NCBI GenBank assembly: GCA_022728415.1
Contig: JAIJJM010000193.1
Coordinates: 1 to 5,208 of the forward strand
Direction: 5' to 3'
Origin: Collinsella sp.
Lineage (GTDB): Bacteria > Actinomycetota > Coriobacteriia > Coriobacteriales > Coriobacteriaceae
DNA: 5,208 nt
In this document: positions 1 through 5,057 of the stretch, one piece after another
How the letters are laid out: every line of letters starts with the position of its first letter
Numbering within the stretch: the stretch's first letter is position 1
Translations under genes and position numbers: made by a program
Notes under the pieces: model-generated
Seen by the model: the letters and a program-made list of their open reading frames with translations, nothing else
The model's database searches: none
Told to the model about the DNA's origin: nothing

Positions 1-1038
1 CACCAGATCGCTCTGGGGGTCGACAAACTTGAGCTTACCGGCGACCTCCTCGAGCGGCATGTGGCACATCTTGCCGTCGCGCAGGGCGATCATGTAGCCA
101 AACTCGCCGCGTAGGCAGCCGAGCGCCGCCTCGACGCCGCACTGGGTCGCAAAGATGCGGTCCTGAGCGTCGGGCTGGCCGCCGCGCTGCGTGTGACCGG
201 GGATGGCGACGCGGGTCTCGCGACCGGTCTTGGCCTCAATCTCCTTGGCGATGTCGTAGACGATCGACGGGCTCGTACGCTCGGCGATCGTCTTCTTGTA
301 CTCCTTCTTGGACAGTGCCGCGTCCTCCTTGGAGATGGCGCCCTCGGCGACGGCCACGATGGTAAAGCGGCTGCCGGTTTCCATGCGATGCTCGATGGTC
401 TTGATGACGTTATCCATGTCGAAGGGGATTTCGGGGATCAAGATGACATCCGCGCCGCCCGCGACGCCGGCATACAGCGGGATCCAGCCAACCTTGTGGC
501 CCATGATCTCGATAACGAACACGCGCCCATGGCTCGAAGCGGTGGTGTGAATGTCGTCGATGCACTTGGTGGCGATGTCGATGGCGCTCGTAAAGCCAAA
601 GGTCATCTCGGTGCCCCAGGTGTCGTTATCGATGGTCTTGGGCAAGGCAATAACGTTGAGGCCCTCTTCGCGCAGGCGGTTGGCAATCTTGGTGGAGCCG
701 TTGCCGCCCAGCATAAACAGGCAGTCGAGCTGCAGCTTGTGATAGGTGTGGACCATCGCGGGCACCTTCTCGACGCCGTCGGCCTCGGGAATGTCCAGAC
801 GCTTGAACGGTGTGCGGCTCGCCCCCAGGATAGTGCCGCCACGGGTGAGGATGCCGCTAAAATCGGCGGGCGTCATGACGCGGAACCTGCTGTAGATAAG
901 GCCCTGGTAGCCGTCCTCAAAACCGTAGATCTCGATAGGCTCTTCGCTATTGGTTATGAGCGTTTTGACGATGCCGCGCATGGTGGCGTTGAGCGCCTGG
1001 CAGTCGCCGCCACTAGTAAGAAGACCGATCCTAAGCAT
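1..1038 (-). CDS. pfkA: 6-phosphofructokinase (3' end cut by window edge)
   Basis: Phosphorylates fructose 6-phosphate to fructose 1,6-bisphosphate, the committing step of glycolysis, in the cytoplasm. The minus strand is open from the ATG at 1038 to the window edge (346 residues, no stop). Family landmarks in order: glycine-rich GGDCQALNA (10-18), LGGNGSTK (110-117), catalytic PKTIDND (133-139), SSHGR (168-172), MGHKVGW (179-185), AEGA (231-234) and PGHTQRGG (280-287). D137 and D139 match the catalytic aspartates, and R285 the substrate-binding Arg of QRGG. The start is supported by GGAAGGA at 1045-1051, 6 nt upstream. Two positions are unusual: GGNGS replaces the GGDGS of E. coli-type ATP enzymes, and Lys precedes TIDND as in PPi-type enzymes. 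The Gly after the Asn favours ATP as donor, but the phosphate donor (ATP or PPi) is not settled. At 346+ residues it is already longer than the roughly 320-residue E. coli form. The family call is secure; the symbol is conventional. Confidence 0.95.
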   Translation of the reverse strand, partial: MLRIGLLTSGGDCQALNATMRGIVKTLITNSEEPIEIYGFEDGYQGLIYSRFRVMTPADFSGILTRGGTILGASRTPFKRLDIPEADGVEKVPAMVHTYHKLQLDCLFMLGGNGSTKIANRLREEGLNVIALPKTIDNDTWGTEMTFGFTSAIDIATKCIDDIHTTASSHGRVFVIEIMGHKVGWIPLYAGVAGGADVILIPEIPFDMDNVIKTIEHRMETGSRFTIVAVAEGAISKEDAALSKKEYKKTIAERTSPSIVYDIAKEIEAKTGRETRVAIPGHTQRGGQPDAQDRIFATQCGVEAALGCLRGEFGYMIALRDGKMCHMPLEEVAGKLKFVDPQSDLV

Positions 1039-1057
1039 TATGAATCCTTCCGGGCAA

Positions 1058-1066
1058 GTTATAACA
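1058..1066 (-). promoter_or_regulatory. Extended -10 promoter of the phosphofructokinase gene
   Basis: The minus strand reads TGTTATAAC here: an extended -10 (TG, one base, then TATAAC, five of six consensus bases). Transcription would start near 1051, almost on the ribosome-binding site, leaving a leader of only about 13 nt. No recognisable -35 lies at the usual distance. That place (about 1081-1086) falls inside the inverted repeat at 1077-1109, which fits an extended -10 promoter that does not need a -35. A second, weaker -10-like TATACA sits at 1125-1130. Inferred from sequence only. Confidence 0.5.
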
Positions 1067-1076
1067 TGCGCATAAG

Positions 1077-1109
1077 TTTACCCCCGCACACTGTTGATGC
1101 GGGGGTAAA
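1077..1109. promoter_or_regulatory. Perfect 12-bp inverted repeat upstream of pfkA (operator or hairpin)
   Basis: The arms TTTACCCCCGCA (1077-1088) and TGCGGGGGTAAA (1098-1109) are exact reverse complements around a 9-nt spacer. No T-run follows on either strand, so it is not a canonical intrinsic terminator. It could still form a stable hairpin at the end of the upstream minus-strand transcript. It covers the -35 position of the proposed pfkA promoter. The arm centres are about 21 bp apart, two helical turns, as for a dimeric regulator. Operator and terminator roles cannot be separated from sequence. Confidence 0.6.
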
Positions 1110-1155
1110 ACGTGTTAGCTCAAATGTATAGAAATGTAAGCAACGTCAGACGAGC

Positions 1156-1182
1156 GTAAGGACGACGGTGTCAGCTCCTTAC
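1156..1182 (-). other. Short inverted repeat overlapping the amide hydrolase stop codon
   Basis: GTAAGGA (1156-1162) and TCCTTAC (1176-1182) are complementary 7-bp arms with a 13-nt spacer, in which a further 3-bp GAC/GTC pairing is possible. The stop codon of the amide hydrolase gene (1179-1181) lies in one arm. There is no T-tract downstream on the minus strand, so termination here would be weak at best. Confidence 0.25.
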
Positions 1183-2264
1183 AGTGCGAAGGCGTCGACG
1201 TCGCCCCAGTGGCGGCGCAGCGTGATGGCGGCGGCGGGTTCGGTATTGTCAAAGACGACCGACCATTGCGTATTGCTGGTGATGTCTTCCGGATCGGGTT
1301 CTTGCGCCGCAGCGCGTAGGGCCTTCCAAACGACTGACTCGTCCTGAGCACCGACATGGGCGTCAAGGACATCGGCGATTGCGACGGCGCGCTCTTTACC
1401 ATGGCCCAGCTCGCCATTCTTTTGGTTGGGCAGCACTTCGTCACCATAGCAGGCGTAGAAGTTCGTAACCTGTCGTACAGGAGTCGCTTTGAAAGCGCGG
1501 TCCGGATCGTGCGGATCCCACTCTACTACGCGCGCGTCACCGGCGGCGTCGTTGATAAAGAAGTGGTAGTCGCGTCTGGCCATGGCGTGCATGTCGTAGG
1601 CAGAAAGCAGGTCGACGGCCTCCTGCGTGGTAGCCGCGCGGTCGAGCACCAGGCGGATGGCGAGCGAAGTGTTGATGACGGGGCGCTGCGTGTCCTGGTC
1701 ACAGGGTTTGGAATCCAAGGTGAGCACAGCAATGGATACGCCGCATTCGTTAACACCGTCGAGCTGGGCAAACGGGCCCATGAGTGCGGCGGCACGTCCG
1801 GCGACGGAGTCAAGCGGGGTGTTATCGCCCAGGTTGTTGAGGGCGGCGAACCCGATGGAGGCATAGCCGCCGCGTGGGTGATTGCGCACCAGCAGCGCCG
1901 AGGTGTCATCCTTAAAGTCGTAATTGCGACCGGTGCGCACGCGGCCTTCGGCATCTACGGCGACAAAAGCGCTGCAGGCAAACTGGGGCGCCTGGACATG
2001 TGTCGGCACACCGGGCAGCACCTGCGCCACCACGGCATCGATGTAGGCCTGGTCGTCGCGCACATCGGCTGCGATGATGCGGTCAAGGTCGTAGTCGTAG
2101 GCGATGTCGATGCCGTACAGGTCATAGCCGTCTGCGTAGCCCGTCAAGCGTTTGAGCGACGCGGCGGACCTGATTTGTTTGCGGTAAACGATGCCGGTGG
2201 CAGCGGCAAGGCCGACGGCGACGCCCGCGACACCGCAGGCGATGGCAATGTTACGTGGCTTCAT
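1179..2264 (-). CDS. Membrane-anchored linear amide C-N hydrolase (Ntn hydrolase, choloylglycine hydrolase / C45-like)
   Basis: A 361-residue protein. Residues 6-27 are a hydrophobic, Ala/Gly-rich segment after a K-P-R start, so the protein is probably exported and held by an N-terminal anchor. There is no convincing lipobox. The core begins at FACSAF, with C97 as candidate nucleophile. R113 and D116 in TGRNYDF lie 16 and 19 residues after it, the spacing of Cys2/Arg18/Asp21 in bile salt hydrolases. DGVNECGVS (169-177) matches the family's NE-G motif, and NTQWSVVFDN (331-340) is the typical C-terminal block. Members cleave non-peptide amide bonds (acyl-amino acids, conjugated bile acids, penicillin V, ceramides); the substrate here cannot be read. 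The cysteine is free to act only after cleavage before C97, so residues 1-96 would be a propeptide or small subunit. Start: ATG at 2264 with AGAGGAG at 2270-2276, 5 nt away. It is divergent from the M18 peptidase gene. Confidence 0.82.
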   Translation of the reverse strand: MKPRNIAIACGVAGVAVGLAAATGIVYRKQIRSAASLKRLTGYADGYDLYGIDIAYDYDLDRIIAADVRDDQAYIDAVVAQVLPGVPTHVQAPQFACSAFVAVDAEGRVRTGRNYDFKDDTSALLVRNHPRGGYASIGFAALNNLGDNTPLDSVAGRAAALMGPFAQLDGVNECGVSIAVLTLDSKPCDQDTQRPVINTSLAIRLVLDRAATTQEAVDLLSAYDMHAMARRDYHFFINDAAGDARVVEWDPHDPDRAFKATPVRQVTNFYACYGDEVLPNQKNGELGHGKERAVAIADVLDAHVGAQDESVVWKALRAAAQEPDPEDITSNTQWSVVFDNTEPAAAITLRRHWGDVDAFAL

Positions 2265-2300
2265 GACGGCTCCTCTCGTCCTGTTAGCGCAATTTTCGCA

Positions 2301-2425
2301 AAAGGAGCGCGGGCATGATGGCTCAACTTGGTGAGCGGTGTGGAATTAAGCACGGAATGAAGCGTGCGGCTCTGGCGTGGCGGGGTATGCTGGAGGGGAC
2401 CATCAACCCAGCGAAAGGGGAGAGC
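2301..2425 (+). promoter_or_regulatory. Leader of the M18 peptidase gene with two ribosome-binding sites
   Basis: Two in-frame ATGs each have a good Shine-Dalgarno: AAAGGAG (2301-2307), 7 nt before ATG 2315, and AAAGGGGAG (2414-2422), 3 nt before ATG 2426 (5 nt if AAAGGGG is the pairing part). The 37 codons between them encode nothing resembling the M18 fold, whose homology starts about 18 residues after the second ATG. TATGCT at 2386-2391 could be a -10 that starts transcription after the first ATG, but no matching -35 is seen. The second start is preferred. Nothing convincing was found as a promoter for the divergent amide hydrolase. Confidence 0.35.
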
Positions 2426-3811
2426 ATGACGGATCAGGAAGCGCCCGAGCGCGCGCACGTGACGGCCGACGATATCGAGGTTGCCAACGACCTTATCGAC
2501 TTTATCGAGGCATGCCCCAGCATGTTCCATACGGCGGCGACCATTATGGCCGAGCTCGACGAGGCGGGCTTTACCTACCTGCCCGAGAACGCGGCGTGGG
2601 ACATCGAGCCGGGTGGTCGCTATTACACGCAGCGCAACACCTCGAGCGTTATCGCCTTTAAGGTGGGCGAGGACTTGGCCGCAACGTGGGGCGAGGACGG
2701 CGTTGCCGGCGACTATCATTTTCAGCTCACGGCGTCGCACAGCGATTCGCCGACGTTTAAGGTCAAGGCCGTGCCCGAACTCGACGGTGCAGGCGAGACG
2801 CTGCGCCTAAACACCGAGGCCTACGGCGGCATGATCGACTACACCTGGTTCGATCGCCCGCTGGCGCTCGCGGGCCGCGTGTTGGTGCGCGAAGGCGACC
2901 GTATTGAGAGCCGCCTGCTTGCCACCGAGCGCGAGGTCGCTATTATCCCGAGCCTTGCCATCCATATGAATCGTGGCGTTAACGAGGGCTTTGCGCCCAA
3001 CCGCGCCGTCGACCTGTGCCCGCTCATCAGCGCCGGCGACCTTAAGCAGGGCGACTTTGACGCCCTGATCGCCGAAGAGCTGGATGTTGAGCCCGAACAG
3101 ATTTTGGGCCGCGATCTGTTCCTGGTCAATCGTCAGGATGCGCGCATTTGGGGCTGGGCCGACGAGTTTATCTCGACGCCCAAGCTTGACGACCTGGCCT
3201 GCGCCTACACCTCGCTGCAGGCATTTTTTGATGCCGAGAATGCGCATGATATTTCGGTCTTCTGCTGTTTTGATAACGAGGAGGTTGGCTCCGAGACCAA
3301 ACAGGGCGCCATGTCGACGTTCTTGGCCGACGCGCTGCACCGCATCAACGGATCGCTGGGCTTTGACGACGAGTTGTACCATCGCGCCCTTGCCGCATCG
3401 ATGCTCGTGAGCTGCGACAACGCGCATGCCGTGCATCCCAATCATGCCGAAAAGTGCGATGCCCGCAATCAGGTGGTGCTCAACGGCGGTATCGTCATCA
3501 AGGAAGCCGCCAACCAGCACTACTGCACCGATGCCTTTAGCCGTGCGGTGTTCCAGGCTATTTGCGATGACGCCGACGTGCCCACGCAGGCCTTCGCCAA
3601 CAAGAGCGATATGGCGGGTGGCTCCACGCTCGGCAATCTGTCCAATATGCAGGCGAGCATGCACGCCGTGGACGTGGGCCTGCCGCAGCTTGCCATGCAC
3701 TCGAGCTACGAGACCGGCGGCGTGCGCGACGTGATGTACGCCATCCGCGCCCTCACCGCCTTCTATGAGCGAAACCTAACCATCAACGGCGCCGAAAGCG
3801 TGGAGCTCTAA
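2426..3811 (+). CDS. M18 family zinc aminopeptidase (aspartyl aminopeptidase type)
   Basis: A cytoplasmic dizinc exopeptidase that removes N-terminal residues from peptides, usually with a preference for acidic residues in this family. The product is 461 residues from ATG 2426, the usual M18 length. All five expected metal ligands are visible: H105 in ASHSDSP, D255 in PKLDDL, E286 in DNEEVGS, D331 in CDNAHAVHPNH and H425 in MHSSYETGG. E285 is the general base. Other family blocks are WFDRPLALAGRV (141-152) and GGSTLGN (398-404). It has no signal peptide. Members form large homo-oligomers (known for the family, not visible here). Start choice: AAAGGGGAG lies just upstream and family similarity begins soon after; an in-frame ATG at 2315 would add 37 unfamiliar residues. 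It is transcribed away from the amide hydrolase and ends at a hairpin. It corresponds to bacterial genes often named apeB, but the symbol is not certain. Confidence 0.95.
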   Translation: MTDQEAPERAHVTADDIEVANDLIDFIEACPSMFHTAATIMAELDEAGFTYLPENAAWDIEPGGRYYTQRNTSSVIAFKVGEDLAATWGEDGVAGDYHFQLTASHSDSPTFKVKAVPELDGAGETLRLNTEAYGGMIDYTWFDRPLALAGRVLVREGDRIESRLLATEREVAIIPSLAIHMNRGVNEGFAPNRAVDLCPLISAGDLKQGDFDALIAEELDVEPEQILGRDLFLVNRQDARIWGWADEFISTPKLDDLACAYTSLQAFFDAENAHDISVFCCFDNEEVGSETKQGAMSTFLADALHRINGSLGFDDELYHRALAASMLVSCDNAHAVHPNHAEKCDARNQVVLNGGIVIKEAANQHYCTDAFSRAVFQAICDDADVPTQAFANKSDMAGGSTLGNLSNMQASMHAVDVGLPQLAMHSSYETGGVRDVMYAIRALTAFYERNLTINGAESVEL

Positions 3812-3849
3812 AACCTACCAAAAAGGGACAGGTTTATTTTGGCAGGTTT
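3811..3849 (+). terminator. Hairpin terminator of the M18 peptidase gene
   Basis: Arms AAACCTACCAAAA (3811-3823) and TTTTGGCAGGTTT (3837-3849) pair over 13 positions with one A/C mismatch, and the right arm runs into TTTT. The first stem base is the last base of the TAA stop, so gene end and hairpin are fused. The stem is A/T-rich and symmetrical, so it could act in both directions. The 13-nt loop includes GGGACAGGTTTA. The motif GGGACAGGTTTATTTTGG (3825-3842) resembles, from memory, a dispersed intergenic sequence in several bacteria; this was not checked. Confidence 0.6.
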
Positions 3850-3886
3850 TATCTGGGAAAATGCCGCAATGCCAACAGCTGGACGG

Positions 3887-4034
3887 AATTGTTAAGACAC
3901 CGCTGGTCGAGCAAACGTCAGCGAGCGACGTCCAGAGCGAACAAGTTGGCATGAAAAAAGGCGAGGCATTGACCTTCTGGTCATGCCTCGCCTTTTGAAT
4001 GACAAATTGTCGTTCTGGACGTTGCGCAGCGTCG
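3887..4034 (+). repeat. Nested-hairpin repeat element, copy 1
   Basis: This non-coding element resembles the one at 5058-5201 along its length. Shared blocks include AAGAC, GTCAGCGAG, CCAGAGCGA, CAAG, TGAAA, GGCAT, CATGCC and TCTGG. It folds into a long interrupted stem: outer arms 3928-3952 and 3999-4022 (ACGTCCAGAGCGA against TCGTTCTGGACGT, then a weaker part with G/A mismatches), enclosing an inner hairpin at 3956-3996. Several differences from copy 2 are paired so that both stems are preserved. There is no plausible protein in it. A minus-strand open frame across it (3815-4135) is best explained as chance. It may be a mobile repeat, a structured RNA or a terminator-like element. Confidence 0.8.
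3956..3996. terminator. Inner hairpin of repeat copy 1, terminator-like in both directions
   Basis: The left arm (3956-3974, beginning AAAAGGCGAGGC) pairs with the right arm (3979-3996, ending GCCTCGCCTTTT) through 18 pairs with one bulged T, around the loop TTCT. The A-run before and T-run after a GC-rich stem form the classic shape of a bidirectional intrinsic terminator. It could back up the peptidase terminator and insulate the toxin-antitoxin operon from read-through. Copy 2 keeps the hairpin but lacks the A and T tracts, so termination is not the common property of the family. Confidence 0.6.
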
Positions 4035-4037
4035 GCC

Positions 4038-4066
4038 GGTCCGCCGTTCGTAAGAACGGCGGAACC
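4038..4066. other. Strong hairpin upstream of the toxin-antitoxin promoter
   Basis: TCCGCCGTTC (4040-4049) pairs perfectly with GAACGGCGGA (4054-4063) around a GTAA loop. Two more G-C pairs (4038-4039 with 4065-4066) form if one A is bulged. No T-run follows directly. A second CGGCGG at 4085-4090, followed by CTTTTT, could compete for the same CCGCCG arm but gives only six pairs. It may be a remnant of a terminator or the outer part of the preceding repeat; the role is unknown. Confidence 0.5.
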
Positions 4067-4097
4067 TAAAGGTGCAGTGTGCCTCGGCGGCTTTTTG

Positions 4098-4138
4098 TGT
4101 ACAGAGTACAGCAAATGCTTGTAAATGCTATACATGCT
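4098..4138. promoter_or_regulatory. Candidate operator repeats for the toxin-antitoxin operon
   Basis: Two short patterns sit just upstream of the promoter. One is the palindrome TGTACagaGTACA (4098-4110). The other is three direct ATGCT copies starting at 4115, 4125 and 4134, about one helical turn apart; the first two are extended to AAATGCT and the last touches the -35. Ribbon-helix-helix antitoxins usually repress their own operon by binding short repeats, alone or with the toxin. That either pattern is the binding site is inference from position and spacing. Confidence 0.4.
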
Positions 4139-4166
4139 TTACGCGCCTACCATAGAGTTTTATGAT
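4138..4166 (+). promoter_or_regulatory. Promoter of the toxin-antitoxin operon
   Basis: TTTACG (4138-4143) as -35 (four of six consensus bases) and TATGAT (4161-4166) as -10 (five of six) are separated by exactly 17 bp. Transcription would start near 4173, giving a leader of about 19 nt before the antitoxin ATG at 4192. It is the best-matching promoter in the window. Confidence 0.65.
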
Positions 4167-4180
4167 AGTTTTGAAGTGTT

Positions 4181-4187
4181 AAGGAGG
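4181..4187 (+). promoter_or_regulatory. Strong ribosome-binding site of the antitoxin
   Basis: AAGGAGG is a near-perfect Shine-Dalgarno, 4 nt before the ATG at 4192. The toxin has only GAGGAG (4546-4551), 13 nt before its ATG. The two sites together predict more antitoxin than toxin, as expected for such operons. Confidence 0.75.
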
Positions 4188-4191
4188 GGTC

Positions 4192-4572
4192 ATGACCACA
4201 ACAGCCGCTCAGATCAACGTACGTCTTGATGCCGATCTTAAAAGGAGTGGGGACGCTGCTCTCTCTAGGGCCGGTATGACGCCGAGCCAAGCGGTGCGTG
4301 CGCTCTGGCAACTTGCGGCATCTCTGGCTGATCGCCCCGGCGCGCTCCAGGACATCCTTTCGCCTGGTCGTGCCCGGGCGGAACAGCGCGAGCGAGAGAA
4401 AGCCGCCAAGCACAAGCTCGAGCTCATCGACCAAGGTTCGCAGCTGTTCGCTGCCGCTTGCAGTGAGTCGGGAATCGATATGGTCAGGGCTCAGCCATCG
4501 GACGACGAAGAGCTCAAACGGAACGCCTATGCTGATCGCTATGGCGAGGAGATGAGCTGGCTCTATGAGTGA
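4192..4572 (+). CDS. RelB/DinJ-like ribbon-helix-helix antitoxin
   Basis: A 126-residue protein, expected to neutralise the toxin encoded next to it and to repress the shared promoter. The N-terminal half is a ribbon-helix-helix DNA-binding domain of the RelB/DinJ kind: a beta strand QINVRLD (7-13), helix 1 around 14-27, the turn GMTPSQ (28-33) and helix 2 around 32-45 (AVRALWQLAAS). Residues 59-77 are highly charged (RARAEQREREKAAKHK), probably a helix that begins the toxin-binding part. The C-terminus, rich in acidic and aromatic residues, ends EEMSWLYE. The start is fixed by AAGGAGG 4 nt upstream. Its last codons overlap the toxin start by 8 bases, which implies translational coupling. RelB/DinJ proteins usually pair with RelE/YafQ-type toxins; here the partner is a PIN protein. 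Family confidence is high, pairing by position is high, and function is inferred. Confidence 0.88.
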   Translation: MTTTAAQINVRLDADLKRSGDAALSRAGMTPSQAVRALWQLAASLADRPGALQDILSPGRARAEQREREKAAKHKLELIDQGSQLFAAACSESGIDMVRAQPSDDEELKRNAYADRYGEEMSWLYE

Positions 4573-5056
4573 GAATCCTAAGCGTATCTTGGTTGACACC
4601 AACGTCTGGCTTGATTATTTCATCCCTTCACGACGCGACCGCTCGGCGGCAATTGAGTTTTTGCGTGATGCGTGTACGGCTCAGGCTGAGCTGATGTATG
4701 CGGCGACATCGTCCAAAGACCTGTTCTATTTGATTTCAAGCGAACATAAGGCATGGTATCGGCGAGAGCACGGTTCGCTGTCTCAAGATGCCGCTTCGGC
4801 GGCGACATCACTTGCATGGGATTGTCTTGATGTGTTGTCGCAACTTGCTACGCCCGTGCCCTGCGATCTGAGCGACATATGGATGGCGAGTAAGCAGCGT
4901 AAGCTCCATAGCGATTACGAAGACGATTTAATCATCGCGGCAGCGATGCGCGCAAAGACAGACCTTCTGGTCACCAACGATGTCAAGCTCTGCTCGCATG
5001 CACCAGTCGCCGCAATGAGCGTAGAAGACGCAAAGAATTACTTGGCAACGCTCTAG
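4565..5056 (+). CDS. PIN-domain ribonuclease toxin (VapC-like)
   Basis: A 163-residue single PIN domain, expected to be a Mg2+-dependent ribonuclease that blocks translation when free of its antitoxin. Landmarks: strand 1 with ILVDTNVWLDYF (8-19), giving D11 and N13; the acidic cluster HSDYEDDLIIAAA (115-127) with D117, E119, D120 and D121; and LLVTNDVKL (134-142) with T137, N138 and D139. The second conserved acidic position, usually Glu, seems to be Asp (D52 in TSSKDLFYLI), a possible subfamily variant. The start ATG lies inside the antitoxin's last codons (8-base overlap). The only Shine-Dalgarno is 13 nt away, so expression probably depends on ribosomes finishing the antitoxin. A repeat element begins right after the stop. 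The RNA target cannot be predicted; VapC relatives often cut tRNA or rRNA. No key feature is missing, so it is probably active. Confidence 0.88.
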   Translation: MSENPKRILVDTNVWLDYFIPSRRDRSAAIEFLRDACTAQAELMYAATSSKDLFYLISSEHKAWYRREHGSLSQDAASAATSLAWDCLDVLSQLATPVPCDLSDIWMASKQRKLHSDYEDDLIIAAAMRAKTDLLVTNDVKLCSHAPVAAMSVEDAKNYLATL

Positions 5057-5057
5057 C

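Noticed and set aside
193..1131. Long plus-strand open frame of 312 codons opposite the phosphofructokinase.
   Set aside because: It is a GC-driven shadow; the opposite strand encodes an unmistakable phosphofructokinase with all motifs.
1139..1156. A stretch resembling the start of the nested-hairpin repeat (AACGTCAG then CGAGCG).
   Set aside because: Only about 15 bases match, and there is neither the outer stem nor the inner hairpin, so a third copy is not supported.
2235..2264. Possible lipoprotein signal in the amide hydrolase (Cys at residue 10).
   Set aside because: The hydrophobic run before the Cys is too short and position -3 is Ala; a membrane anchor or uncleaved signal fits better.
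1356..2318. Long plus-strand open frame opposite the amide hydrolase, and a similar minus-strand frame at 2807-3700 opposite the peptidase.
   Set aside because: Both lie antisense to genes with clear catalytic motifs and have low-complexity, repetitive composition typical of shadows.
3815..4135. Minus-strand open frame of 106 codons in the intergenic region, with a protein-level match (CSLW..LADVC) to part of a second minus-strand frame at 4928-5152.
   Set aside because: The match is explained by the two DNA repeat copies. The first frame also spans three hairpins, the second also overlaps the toxin gene, neither has a family signature, and the frames diverge outside the repeat.
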